DNA of 64,000 nt from Janthinobacterium agaricidamnosum NBRC 102515 = DSM 9628 (lineage in GTDB: Bacteria; Pseudomonadota; Gammaproteobacteria; Burkholderiales; Burkholderiaceae_D), in assembly GCF_000723165.1 (NCBI RefSeq), contig NZ_HG322949.1, positions 4,542,501 to 4,606,500 of the forward strand, given 5' to 3'. Of the stretch, positions 26,478-35,473 are shown in pieces. Within the stretch, counting starts at the first letter, position 1; each line of letters opens with the position of its first letter. The position numbers and the translations under genes were made by a program. The notes beneath the pieces are model-generated. The model searched no databases. It was not told where the DNA came from and worked only from the letters and a program-made list of their open reading frames with translations.

Positions 26478-27422
26478 ATGCAGCGCATAGGATTCATCGC
26501 CACGCAGAATTTCCAGTTCATGAGCTTTGCCGCGCTGTCGGTGTTCGAGTTCGCCAACCTGGTCACCGGCCAGCCGGCCTACGAGATCCGCGTGATGTCG
26601 GAGCATGGCGGGACAATGCGCAGTTCGATGGGCGTGACGATCGATACCGAGTCGCTGCAAAACGCCGGCTTCGATACGCTGATCATCGGCGGCGCGGTCG
26701 GTGCGCCGCCCAGCAGCGCGGCGCTGCTCGACTTCCTGCGCGCGTCGATGCCGACCGTGCGGCGCATGGCGTCGATGTGCAGCGGCGCGCTGGTGCTGGC
26801 CGACGCCGGCCTGCTCGATGGCCGCCGCGTCACCACCCATTGGTATGCGGCGCGCGACCTGCAAAAAAAGTTTCCCCATGTGACGGTCGAAGAAGACCGC
26901 ATCTTCATCCACGATGGACCGGTGTGGACCTCGGCCGGCATGAGCGCCGGCATCGACCTGGCGCTGGGCATGGTGGAAAAGGACCTGGGCGCCGATGTCG
27001 CGCGGCTGGTGGCGAAAAACCTGGTGCTGCATCACCGCCGCGCGGGCGGCCAGTCGCAGCATTCCGTGCTGCTCGAACTGAGCCCCAGGTCGGACCGGAT
27101 TCAAAGCGCCTTGCAATATGCCGAAAGTCATCTGGGCAATGCGCTGTCGGTCGAGGAACTGGCCACCCAGGCCTGCCTGAGTCCGCGCCAGTTCAGCCGG
27201 GCGTTCCGCGCCGAGACCGGCCAGTCGCCAGCCAAGGCGATCGAAAACCTGCGCCTGGAAGCGGCCAGGCTGATGATCGAACAAGGCAGTCTCGGGATCG
27301 ACGCGGTGGCGCGCGAAACCGGCTTCGCCGATCCGGAACGGATGCGGCGCGCCTTCCTGCGCGCCTTCGGGCAACCGCCGCAAGTGCTGCGGCGCAATGC
27401 CCGGATTGCCGCACCAGCCTGA
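26478..27422 (+). CDS. GlxA-family transcriptional regulator (DJ-1/PfpI domain plus AraC helix-turn-helix)
   Basis: A 314-aa regulator. Residues 1-190 are a class I glutamine amidotransferase-like domain (FIATQNFQFMSFAALSVFEF ... MASMCSGALVLADAGLLDGR) that keeps the nucleophile-elbow Cys, although GlxA proteins are mostly ligand sensors. Residues about 215-310 are two AraC-type helix-turn-helices (LSVEELATQACLSPRQFSRA; IDAVARETGFADPERMRRAF). It probably acts on the MFS gene upstream or on the convergent PfpI-like gene 12 bases away. Confidence 0.88.
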   Translation: MQRIGFIATQNFQFMSFAALSVFEFANLVTGQPAYEIRVMSEHGGTMRSSMGVTIDTESLQNAGFDTLIIGGAVGAPPSSAALLDFLRASMPTVRRMASMCSGALVLADAGLLDGRRVTTHWYAARDLQKKFPHVTVEEDRIFIHDGPVWTSAGMSAGIDLALGMVEKDLGADVARLVAKNLVLHHRRAGGQSQHSVLLELSPRSDRIQSALQYAESHLGNALSVEELATQACLSPRQFSRAFRAETGQSPAKAIENLRLEAARLMIEQGSLGIDAVARETGFADPERMRRAFLRAFGQPPQVLRRNARIAAPA

Positions 27423-27434
27423 AAATGCAAACGC

Positions 27435-28346
27435 TCAGCGCACCTTGTAGCGATTCAGCTTGGCGACAAAGGCATCGCCGAACACATCGGATGACATCGG
27501 CTGTTCGCCGCTGACCACTTCACGGTCTTCCACCACGTTCGGATGAAACGCCGCGACCCGCTCGACGTGGGCGCCCGCCTCGGCCAGCGCATCGGCCGCG
27601 TGGAATTGCACAAAGCCGCCCAGTTGCCCCTTCGGTCCTTCGATGAATTTCTCTTCGGCCGATGAAAACACCGTCAGGTGGTAACCGGCGTAAGGCCAGC
27701 CGGCCGCAAGCTTGCCGGTGCTCTGGATGTCGCCGGCGATCAGGGCCTGGCGGAACGCGACCGGATCGCTCAGCGTCGACAGCAGCGCGGTCGGGCCGTG
27801 GCAAATGATGCCGGTCGGGCGCTGGGTGTCATGGAAGGTCAGCAGGATCTTGCCGAGATCCTTGTCTTGCGACAGATCTTGCATCGGTGCATGGCCGCCA
27901 GGGATAAAAATGCCGACGTAATTCTTGGTGCCTTCGGCTAGCACGGCCGACAGTTTTTTCGGATGCAGCGGTCCCTGCTCGCTGTTGACCAGCTTGACGG
28001 CGGCGGCCAGTTTTTCCTCGCTACCCTCGAAGAACATTTTATCGTGGGAAACTTGGTCATACGACGGCGCGGTACCGTTCGGACTGGCAAACACTGGCGT
28101 GTAGCCGGCATCGAGCAATTTGCGCAGCGGCAGCGCCAATTCGTCCAGATAATAACCCGTATTGTATTTCTTGCCATCCTTCAATTCGAGCTGATGGGCG
28201 CTGGACATGACGATCAGCACCTTGCCCTTGTCGGCGGCGGATGCAGGCGCGGCGGCGCCGGCAAAGGCCGCAGCGACGGCCAGCGCCATGCCGAGGCGGG
28301 CCAGCGTGCGGACGGTGGTGGTTTTCAGTGGTGTAAAACGTGCCAT
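27435..28346 (-). CDS. Exported DJ-1/PfpI-superfamily protein (Hsp31-like)
   Basis: A 303-aa protein with an N-terminal signal (residues about 13-38, ending APASAADK), so periplasmic or secreted. The core is DJ-1/PfpI: GYYLDELALP with Glu69, and GIICHGPTALL with nucleophile Cys182 next to His183. This is the pattern of Hsp31/YajL-like deglycases and glyoxalase-III-type proteins. Substrate unknown. It is convergent with the GlxA-type regulator. An exported DJ-1 homologue is uncommon but not unique. Confidence 0.85.
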   Translation of the reverse strand: MARFTPLKTTTVRTLARLGMALAVAAAFAGAAAPASAADKGKVLIVMSSAHQLELKDGKKYNTGYYLDELALPLRKLLDAGYTPVFASPNGTAPSYDQVSHDKMFFEGSEEKLAAAVKLVNSEQGPLHPKKLSAVLAEGTKNYVGIFIPGGHAPMQDLSQDKDLGKILLTFHDTQRPTGIICHGPTALLSTLSDPVAFRQALIAGDIQSTGKLAAGWPYAGYHLTVFSSAEEKFIEGPKGQLGGFVQFHAADALAEAGAHVERVAAFHPNVVEDREVVSGEQPMSSDVFGDAFVAKLNRYKVR

Positions 28347-28522
28347 GATGGATTTCCTTGTTCAGTGTAAGAAGTGTTGCACTGAACAAAGTCTACGGCC
28401 GGCGCCCCATGACGTAAATGACGAATATCCCACCTATTAAGACATGCAGTATCCTCGCTGGCTTGATGGTAGCGCTGGCCGCAGGCGGCGGCCCTGGCTG
28501 TCGAGCTGATCTATTACATCGA

Positions 28523-29359
28523 CTACACCAGCAGGGCGGCCGCCAGCGATTCGATCTCTTCGGCCGAATCGTCGAGGATGGTGTGCAAGGTGCTGCCGCC
28601 GATGCCGAAATCGATCATCGCGGCGGCTTGCCGCGCACGCGCGCTTTCCGGCGGATGCAACGGCGACGCCACCGGCGCCAGGTCATTCGCCAGCAGCAAG
28701 GTGGCGCCCAGCGTGCGTGGAGGAAACGGACCGCCGCCATGCCACATGCCTTCGACCGCCTGTAAGACCTGGTCCGGCACGCCCAGTTGGCGCAGCACGC
28801 CGCGGCCGATCAGCTTTTCGCCGTATTCGATCCAGTCTTCGGTATTGTCGTCCAGCAAGCCCGGAAATTCCTCGGCGCGCGACAGCAGATAAAAGCCGCC
28901 GACCTCATGCACGATGGCGGCGAACATGGCGGTCTCGACATCGACATTGGTGACCCTGCGCGCCAGTACTTGCGACAGCGCCGCGACGTGTGCCGTGTGT
29001 TCCCACAATCTGGCGGACTTGGCGCGCAGCGCCGGATCGGTGGCCTGGTTGCCCAGCTGGCGCACGATCACCGACGCCACCATCGATTTCAAGGTGCGGA
29101 AACCGAGCCGCATCACGGCCGCCCGCACATTCGCGATGTCATTGCCGGCACGATTGTAGGCGGCCGAATTGGCCAGGGCCACGGTACGCGCCGACAGCAG
29201 CGGTTCGGCCATCACCATGCGCGCCGCCGCTTCGATATGGCAATCAGGATCGTCCAGCGCTTGCTGCAACTGCAAGGTCGCCTTGACGTTGGCTGGAAAG
29301 CTCAGCTCGCCACGACCAGCTTGCAGCGCAATGATCTTGAAAACTTCCAATCGTTCCAT
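28523..29359 (-). CDS. HDOD-domain signalling protein
   Basis: A 278-aa single-domain protein. Residues about 20-215 are an HDOD domain, related to HD phosphohydrolases but normally lacking metal ligands (LLSARTVALANSAAYNRAG ... AMFAAIVHEVGGFYLLSR). Such proteins act in c-di-GMP networks, motility and stress control. The start at 29359 has AGGGGAT about 8 bases upstream; the longer in-frame start at 29446 lacks one and adds an Arg-rich, non-family leader. No operon partner. Confidence 0.82.
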   Translation of the reverse strand: MERLEVFKIIALQAGRGELSFPANVKATLQLQQALDDPDCHIEAAARMVMAEPLLSARTVALANSAAYNRAGNDIANVRAAVMRLGFRTLKSMVASVIVRQLGNQATDPALRAKSARLWEHTAHVAALSQVLARRVTNVDVETAMFAAIVHEVGGFYLLSRAEEFPGLLDDNTEDWIEYGEKLIGRGVLRQLGVPDQVLQAVEGMWHGGGPFPPRTLGATLLLANDLAPVASPLHPPESARARQAAAMIDFGIGGSTLHTILDDSAEEIESLAAALLV

Positions 29360-29456
29360 GACACTATCCCCTGTACTGGCCCTGGCTGGGCGCTGCGCGG
29401 TGGTCCGGCGCCGGCCGGAACGGAAACAAATGTTCCCGTGTAGCACATATTACCAA

Positions 29457-30545
29457 TTATTTGCCGGAGACCTTGCCCGATACGCCTTCGACGAAATAAT
29501 CCATCTTGTTCAAGCCATCGTCGCCCAATACGCCCTTGTCGAGGCGGATCTTGCCGTCGTTATCCCTGATCGGCGCGGCGAACGGCGACAGGGTGCCGGC
29601 CACGATCTCCTTTTCCCGGGCCAGTACCAGCGCCTTGACATCGGCCGGCACGCCGGCGCTGATGTCTTCCAGCCTGACCAAGCCATCCTTGATGCCGCCC
29701 CAGGTACTGCCGGTTTTCCAGCTGCCGTCCAGTACCGCCTGCGCTTGCCGGGTGTAATAGGCACCCCAGTTGTGGGTCACGGCGGCCAGTTGCGCCTTCG
29801 GTCCGTATTGCTTCATGTCCGAATGGTAGGCGATCGCGTACTTGCCTTTTTCTTCGGCCGCTTGCACCACCGCGGTCGAATTGGTGTGGTTGGTGACCAC
29901 GTCGGCGCCCTGGCCGAACAGCGTGATGGCGGCGTCGCGCTCCTTGCCCGGATCGAACCAGCTATTCACCCACACCACTTTTACTTCCGCCTTCGGATCG
30001 ACGCTGCGCATGCCGCGCGTAAACGCATTCACGCCCTGCAACACTTCCGGGATCGGGAAGGCGGCCACATAACCGGCCACATGAGTCTTGCTCATCTTGC
30101 CGGCCAACACGCCCGCCAGATAACGCGCTTCGTAAAAACGGGCATTCGCGGTGGCCACGTTGGGCGCGGTTTTATAACCGGTCAAATGAATGAATTTTAC
30201 GTCCGGGAACTGCTTCGCCACTTTCAGCGTCGGGTTCATATAACCGAAAGACGTGGTGACGATCAGCTTGCTGCCCTGCTGCGCCAGGTCGCGGATGACA
30301 CGCTCGGCGTCCGCGCTTTCCGGCACGTTTTCAACAAATCTGGTCGTGACTTTGGCGCCCAGCGCCTTTTGCACTTCCTTGCGCGCGATATCGTGCTGGA
30401 AAGTCCAGCCGGCGTCGCCGATCGGGCTGACATACACAAAGCCGATGTTCAACGGCGCAGCAGCGGGCGCGGCGGCAACTGACCATGCGGCGACAGGCAG
30501 CAGCACAGCGCCGGCCAAGGCCGAACGCAGCATTTTTTTAAACAT
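29457..30545 (-). CDS. BMP-family ABC transporter substrate-binding protein
   Basis: A 362-aa periplasmic binding protein of the basic membrane protein (BMP/PnrA) family, which binds nucleosides or purines. A signal peptide covers residues about 1-27 (ALAGAVLLPVAAWSVAAAPA). LNIGFVYVSPIGDAGWTFQH starts the mature domain, and FVENVPESADAERVIRDLAQ continues it. The start at 30545 has AAGGAA upstream. It is last in the order ATPase-permease-permease-binding protein, 86 bases after the second permease. Confidence 0.9.
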   Translation of the reverse strand: MFKKMLRSALAGAVLLPVAAWSVAAAPAAAPLNIGFVYVSPIGDAGWTFQHDIARKEVQKALGAKVTTRFVENVPESADAERVIRDLAQQGSKLIVTTSFGYMNPTLKVAKQFPDVKFIHLTGYKTAPNVATANARFYEARYLAGVLAGKMSKTHVAGYVAAFPIPEVLQGVNAFTRGMRSVDPKAEVKVVWVNSWFDPGKERDAAITLFGQGADVVTNHTNSTAVVQAAEEKGKYAIAYHSDMKQYGPKAQLAAVTHNWGAYYTRQAQAVLDGSWKTGSTWGGIKDGLVRLEDISAGVPADVKALVLAREKEIVAGTLSPFAAPIRDNDGKIRLDKGVLGDDGLNKMDYFVEGVSGKVSGK

Positions 30546-30631
30546 GATGTTCCTTGTAAAGCCCCCGCCAATCAACATCGGCCGCGCCGCCGGGGAGCAT
30601 GCAACGGGCCGATCGGTCATTCTTCAACCCA

Positions 30632-31573
30632 TCAATCTGCCGGATTGAAGTGTTTGCCCAGCGATGCGGGCATGTTCAGCTTGATGTAATTGGCGTTGCT
30701 CGATATTAGCACCAGCACAAAAATCGCAGCAATGTACGGCAGCATCGACAGTAGTTGCGACGCAACAGGCAGCCCCAGCGCCTGCGCATGAAAGGTCAGG
30801 ATGGTGATGCCGCCAAATAAATACGCGCCGCCCGCCACCCGCGCCGGACGCCAGGTGGCGAAGGTGGTCAGCGCCAGCGCGATCCAGCCGCGCCCTGCCA
30901 CCATGCCCTCGGCCCACAGCGGCGTGTACACCAGCGACAGGAATGCGCCGGCCAGGCCGCAGCAGGCGCCGCCGAACAATACCGCGCCGAGGCGGATGCG
31001 GCGCACCGGATAGCCCAGCGCATGGGCCGAGGCCGGCGCTTCGCCGACCGCGCGCAGCACCAGTCCGGCCCGGCTACGGTATAAGAACCAGGCCACCGCC
31101 GCGCACAGCAGCAAGGACAGGTACACCATCGCATGCTGGCGGAACAGGGCGGCGCCGATGAACGGCATATCTTCCAGGTAGGGGATGCCGAAACGGCCAT
31201 TGCGCAAGCTCTTGCCGACATAATCGATGCCGATATAGGTCGAGGTACCGGCGCCGAACAGCGACAGCGCCAGCCCGGTCGCATACTGATTGGCGCCCAG
31301 CCACAATGTCATCCAGGCAAAAAATCCCGACAACAGCATACTGACGGCGGCGCCGGCCACGAAGCCCAGCGCCACGCTGCCGCTGTGCACGGTAACCGCG
31401 AAACCGGTGACGGCCGCCATCAGCATCAAGCCTTCGGCGCCGAGATTGACGACGCCCGATTTTTCGTTGACCAGCAGCCCCAGCGCGGCCAGCATCAGCG
31501 GCGTGCCGGCATTGATGCTGGCCGCGACCAGCGGCGCAATCGTCATCGCCATATTCATGCCGAGAGAGTCCAT
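30632..31573 (-). CDS. Nucleoside/purine ABC transporter permease (second)
   Basis: A 313-aa membrane protein of the BPD_transp_2 (branched-chain/ribose-type) family with 8-10 hydrophobic helices. GTPLMLAALGLLVNEKSGVV, NLGAEGLMLMAAV and VGEAPASAHALGYPVRRIRL are the usual motifs of the NupQ/YufQ-type permease. It starts 3 bases after its partner permease and forms the heterodimeric channel with it. Confidence 0.9.
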   Translation of the reverse strand: MDSLGMNMAMTIAPLVAASINAGTPLMLAALGLLVNEKSGVVNLGAEGLMLMAAVTGFAVTVHSGSVALGFVAGAAVSMLLSGFFAWMTLWLGANQYATGLALSLFGAGTSTYIGIDYVGKSLRNGRFGIPYLEDMPFIGAALFRQHAMVYLSLLLCAAVAWFLYRSRAGLVLRAVGEAPASAHALGYPVRRIRLGAVLFGGACCGLAGAFLSLVYTPLWAEGMVAGRGWIALALTTFATWRPARVAGGAYLFGGITILTFHAQALGLPVASQLLSMLPYIAAIFVLVLISSNANYIKLNMPASLGKHFNPAD

Positions 31574-31576
31574 GTT

Positions 31577-32638
31577 TTATTTCCTCCAGCGCAGTTTGTA
31601 TTGGATCAGCACGTCGCAGCCCAGCAAGGCGAACAGCAAGATGCCCTGGAATACGCCGGTGATGGCGCTCGGCATGCCGAGGCGCGATTGCGCCAATTCG
31701 CCGCCGATATAAAACAGCGCCATGACGATACTGGAAAAAATCACGCCGACCGGATGCAAACGGCCGACGAAGGCGACGATGATGGCGGCAAAACCGTAAC
31801 CGGGCGACACCGACGGCGTCAATTGCCCCAGCGGCCCGGCCACTTCGCACACGCCGGCCAGGCCCGACAAGGCGCCGCAAGCCAGCAGCGAGGTCCACAG
31901 CGCCTTGCGCGATGAAAACCCGGCATAACGCGCGGCGGCGGGCGCCATGCCGCCGACCCGCAAGCGAAAGCCGGACACGCTTTTCGACAGGAACAGCCAG
32001 CCGCCCAGCGCGGCCAGCAGCGCCAGCACTATGCCCAGGTGCAAGCGCGTACCGCTGATCACGATCGGCAGCAGCATGGCGTCGGACAATAATTTGGATT
32101 GCGGAAAATTAAAACCGTCCGGATCCTTGAGTACCCCATACACCAGGTAGCTGAGCAGCAATTGTCCGATATACACCAGCATCAGCGACACCAGGATTTC
32201 ACTGGCGTGATAACGGTCGCGCAAGAACGCCGTGATGCCCGCCCAGACCATGCCGCCCAGCATGCCCGCGAGCAATACCAGCGTCATCGGACCCGCGCCC
32301 GATGCGCCGATGCCGTCCAGGTACAGGCCGGTGGCGCCGCCGGCGATCGCGCCCAGCACCAGCTGCCCCTCGGCGCCGATGTTATATACATGGGCGCGCA
32401 AGCAGATCACCAGCCCGACCGAGACCAGCAGCAGCGGCGCCACCTTCAGGCCCAGTTCGGCCCAGCCCTGCACGCCGCGCAGCGGCTCGATGAAAAACAC
32501 CGCCAGCCCGGCCAGCGGGTCCTTGCCCAGCGCAATGAACAACAAGGCGCCGCACAGCACCGTCAGCATGATCGCCAGCAGCGGCGACAGCCACGCCATC
32601 AGCGCCGAGGGTGCGGCGCGCGCTTCCAGCTTAATCAT
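31577..32638 (-). CDS. Nucleoside/purine ABC transporter permease (first)
   Basis: A 353-aa permease of the NupP/YufP type with about 9-10 hydrophobic helices. HVYNIGAEGQLVLGAIAGG is the diagnostic segment, and DRYHASEILVSLMLVYIGQL follows. The start at 32638 (MIKLEARAAPS) has AAGGGGG upstream and overlaps the end of the ATPase gene by 8 bases, so translation is coupled. Confidence 0.9.
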   Translation of the reverse strand: MIKLEARAAPSALMAWLSPLLAIMLTVLCGALLFIALGKDPLAGLAVFFIEPLRGVQGWAELGLKVAPLLLVSVGLVICLRAHVYNIGAEGQLVLGAIAGGATGLYLDGIGASGAGPMTLVLLAGMLGGMVWAGITAFLRDRYHASEILVSLMLVYIGQLLLSYLVYGVLKDPDGFNFPQSKLLSDAMLLPIVISGTRLHLGIVLALLAALGGWLFLSKSVSGFRLRVGGMAPAAARYAGFSSRKALWTSLLACGALSGLAGVCEVAGPLGQLTPSVSPGYGFAAIIVAFVGRLHPVGVIFSSIVMALFYIGGELAQSRLGMPSAITGVFQGILLFALLGCDVLIQYKLRWRK

Positions 32639-34163
32639 GCGTCCCCCTTGCATGCGTTGCCGTTGCATCGGGCCACAGTCCGCTCATCCATAGTCCGACC
32701 AGTTCCACGCTGGCCTCGGCCTTGGGGATAGACGGCGACAAGCGCCCCTTGCTGATCACATGCAGGCGGTCGCTCATGTCGAACAATTCATCAAGTTCCT
32801 CGGAAACAATCAACAATGCGCAGCCGGCTGCGCGCAAGGCCAGCAATTCGGCGCGGATGTGCGCGGCGGCGCCGACATCGACGCCCCAGGTCGGCTGCGC
32901 CACCACCAGCACGGTGGGGGCCCGCATCACTTCGCGGCCGACCAGGTATTTTTGCAAATTGCCGCCCGACAGGCTGCGGGCCAGCGCACGCGGTCCGCCG
33001 GCCTTGACCTTAAAACGCTCGATGATGCCTTGCGCCATGCCGGCGATGGCCTTGCCGCGCACAAAACCATGGCGCACCGCATCGCCATCTTGTTGAGTCA
33101 GCAAAATATTGTCGGACAGCGTCAGGTCCGGCACGGCGCCGCGCCCCAGTCGCTCTTCCGGCACAAAACCGAAACCCAGCGCGCGGCGCCGGCCCGGCGG
33201 CAAATGTCCGGCGGCGCTATCGCCCAGCAAGATGGCGCCGGGCGCGGCCCGGGTATCTTCGCCCGACAACGCGGCCAGCAACTCTTGCTGGCCATTGCCG
33301 GACACGCCGGCCAGGCCGACGATCTCGCCGGCGCGCAATGTAAGACAGATATCGTTCAGTGTGGTGGCAAAGGGATGGCTGCCCGGCAAGTTCAAATGTT
33401 TCACCGCCAGCATCACCGCTCCCGGCGTCTGCGGCACATGGCTCAAGGCCGGCGGTTCGGCGCCGGTCATCAGGCGCGACAGGCTGGCCGCCGACTCCAG
33501 GCGCGGATCGCACACGCCGCTATTCTTGCCGCCGCGTAGCACCGTGCACACATCGCACAAGGCGCGGATTTCATCGAGCTTGTGACTGATATACAAAATG
33601 CTGCAACCCTCGGCCGCCAGTTGCCGCAAGGTGATGAACAGTTTCTCGACCGCGGAAGGCGTCAATACCGATGTCGGCTCGTCAAGGATCAGCAATTGCG
33701 GCCTGGCCAGCAAGGCGCGCACGATTTCGACCCGCTGCCGTTCGCCGACCGACAGCGTGTGGACGTGGCGCTGCGGCTCCAGCTCCAGGCCGTACTGGCT
33801 GGCCGTCGCCGCGATACGCCGCGCCAATACGTCGAGCCTGGTATCGGCCGGCAAGCCGAGCGCGATATTTTCCGTGACGGTCAAGGTATCGAACAGGGAA
33901 AAGTGCTGGAACACCATCGCGATGCCCAGCGCGCGCGCCGCGGCCGGGTTGGCGAGATGGACTGGCTTGCCATTCCAAAACACCTGGCCGGCATCCGGCT
34001 TGACGGAACCGTAGATGATTTTCATCAACGTCGATTTGCCGGCGCCGTTTTCACCCAGCACCGCATGGATCTGGCCCGCCTCGACCGTCAAGTCGATGGC
34101 GTCGTTGGCCAGCACCGCAGGATAGCGTTTGCTGATGCCCTGCAATTTCAGGCGCGTAGTCAT
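32631..34163 (-). CDS. ABC transporter ATPase with two cassettes (nucleoside/purine importer)
   Basis: A 510-aa tandem ATPase of the sugar/nucleoside type. The first cassette has Walker A GENGAGKST (37-45), signature LSVGERQR and Walker B LLILDEP (157-163). The second has the degenerate Walker A GVSGNGQQE and signature LSGGNLQK, and its Walker B reads LVVAQPTWGVD. This asymmetry is normal in the family. It is first gene of the importer operon. No purine riboswitch-like fold was noticed in the 270 bases upstream. Confidence 0.92.
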   Translation of the reverse strand: MTTRLKLQGISKRYPAVLANDAIDLTVEAGQIHAVLGENGAGKSTLMKIIYGSVKPDAGQVFWNGKPVHLANPAAARALGIAMVFQHFSLFDTLTVTENIALGLPADTRLDVLARRIAATASQYGLELEPQRHVHTLSVGERQRVEIVRALLARPQLLILDEPTSVLTPSAVEKLFITLRQLAAEGCSILYISHKLDEIRALCDVCTVLRGGKNSGVCDPRLESAASLSRLMTGAEPPALSHVPQTPGAVMLAVKHLNLPGSHPFATTLNDICLTLRAGEIVGLAGVSGNGQQELLAALSGEDTRAAPGAILLGDSAAGHLPPGRRRALGFGFVPEERLGRGAVPDLTLSDNILLTQQDGDAVRHGFVRGKAIAGMAQGIIERFKVKAGGPRALARSLSGGNLQKYLVGREVMRAPTVLVVAQPTWGVDVGAAAHIRAELLALRAAGCALLIVSEELDELFDMSDRLHVISKGRLSPSIPKAEASVELVGLWMSGLWPDATATHARGTHD

Positions 34164-34435
34164 CGTGACATTATGAGTAGAATTGATTGTAAAGACACTG
34201 GTTTCTGTGGCGTATGGAATTTTTTAACCGCAGGCATTGTGCAACGCAACAGCTTACTTCGTAAAGTGCCGCACAGCCTGATCGCGATATCTGGAGCAAC
34301 ATCATGGCTATGCCGGCAATCATCACAACCATTTTTCACGTGCCAGGCATAGACCGCCTGGTACCGCCTGGTTTGACTTGCCCCGCTCCTTCAGTGATAC
34401 TTCGAGCGCCCCAATCACTTCGTCTCCCTGCTTGA

Positions 34436-35371
34436 ATGAGCTCAGCGCCCGGAAACTTGCCCGCACCATTGCCATTGCGCTACATCGGCCGCTTCGCGCC
34501 ATCGCCCAGCGGCCCCTTGCACATGGGTTCGCTGGTCGCCGCGCTGGCCAGCTATCTCGATGCCAAAGTGCATGACGGCGCCTGGCTGCTGCGCATCGAA
34601 GACCTGGACGGCGACCGCAACGCGGCCGGCGCCGACCGGCAGATGCTGGCCTCGCTGCAACGCTGCGGCATGTTGTGGGATGGCGAAGTGACATGGCAAA
34701 GCCAGCGCCTGCCGCTATACGAGGCGGCGCTGGAGCAACTGGGGACGGCGGTCTATCCGTGCTCCTGTTCGCGCAAGGAAATCGTCGATTCGCGCCTGCG
34801 GCTGGCCGGCCCGCAACTGGCGCCGCAAGTCTATCCCGGCACCTGCCGCAGCGGCCTGGCGCCCGGCAAGACGGCGCGCGCACTCAGGCTGCGGGTACCG
34901 CTGGCGCCGCATCGCATGATTCATTTCAACGACCGCTGGTGCGGCCCGCAACAGCAAGACTTGACGGCGGAAGTGGGCGACTTCGTGATACGCCGCGCCG
35001 ACGGTTTCTGGGCCTATCAACTGGCGGTGGTGGTCGACGACGCGGCGCAAAATATCAGCCACGTGGTGCGCGGCGCCGACTTGCTCGACTCGACCGCGCG
35101 CCAGATCTATCTGCAGGAATTGCTGGGCTTGCCGCAACCGGCCTATTTACATGTGCCGGTGCTCAACAATGAATTGGGCGAAAAACTGTCCAAGCAAACC
35201 GGCGCGCAAGCATTCGACAGCGGCGCCGCGCCGGAGCGATTATTGAAAACGGCAATCCTGCCGGCGGCGCGCTTCCTCGGCATCGAGGTACGGGCCGACA
35301 CTCTGGACGATTTCTGGCGCCGGGCGATCCCGGCGTGGGGACAGATAATGCAAGACCATGCAGTGCGCTGA
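34436..35371 (+). CDS. gluQ: Glutamyl-Q tRNA(Asp) synthetase
   Basis: Attaches glutamate to the queuosine base at position 34 of tRNA(Asp). A 311-aa truncated GluRS paralogue: GRFAPSPSGPLHMGSL is the HIGH-type motif (here LHMGS), and GEKLSKQ is the KMSKS counterpart. YPCSCSRKEI plus a later Y-x-GTCR supply the zinc-site cysteines typical of GluQRS. It lacks the anticodon-binding domain, as it should. The ATG at 34436 has only a weak ribosome site. It is the sole plus-strand gene here and converges on the TonB receptor. Confidence 0.92.
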   Translation: MSSAPGNLPAPLPLRYIGRFAPSPSGPLHMGSLVAALASYLDAKVHDGAWLLRIEDLDGDRNAAGADRQMLASLQRCGMLWDGEVTWQSQRLPLYEAALEQLGTAVYPCSCSRKEIVDSRLRLAGPQLAPQVYPGTCRSGLAPGKTARALRLRVPLAPHRMIHFNDRWCGPQQQDLTAEVGDFVIRRADGFWAYQLAVVVDDAAQNISHVVRGADLLDSTARQIYLQELLGLPQPAYLHVPVLNNELGEKLSKQTGAQAFDSGAAPERLLKTAILPAARFLGIEVRADTLDDFWRRAIPAWGQIMQDHAVR

Positions 35372-35382
35372 TGTTCGCGCAT

Positions 35383-35418
35383 AAAAAAACCCGCCACGGC
35401 GCGCAGCCGAAGCGGGTT
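35383..35418 (-). terminator. Intrinsic terminator of the TonB receptor gene
   Basis: AACCCGC (35388-35394) pairs with GCGGGTT (35412-35418); on the minus strand the stem is followed by a run of T. It may also stop gluQ read-through. Confidence 0.75.
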
Positions 35419-35473
35419 GAATGACTTCCATGCAGGCCGCGCCTGAAAACGCGGCCCGCATCGGGGCTGATTA

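Noticed and set aside
34164..34435. Purine riboswitch upstream of the nucleoside importer
   Set aside because: No three-way junction consensus or conserved purine-riboswitch loops could be recognised in the leader.
34323..34883. Minus-strand frame upstream of and into gluQ
   Set aside because: Mostly antisense to gluQ; Arg/Pro/Ala-rich with no family resemblance.
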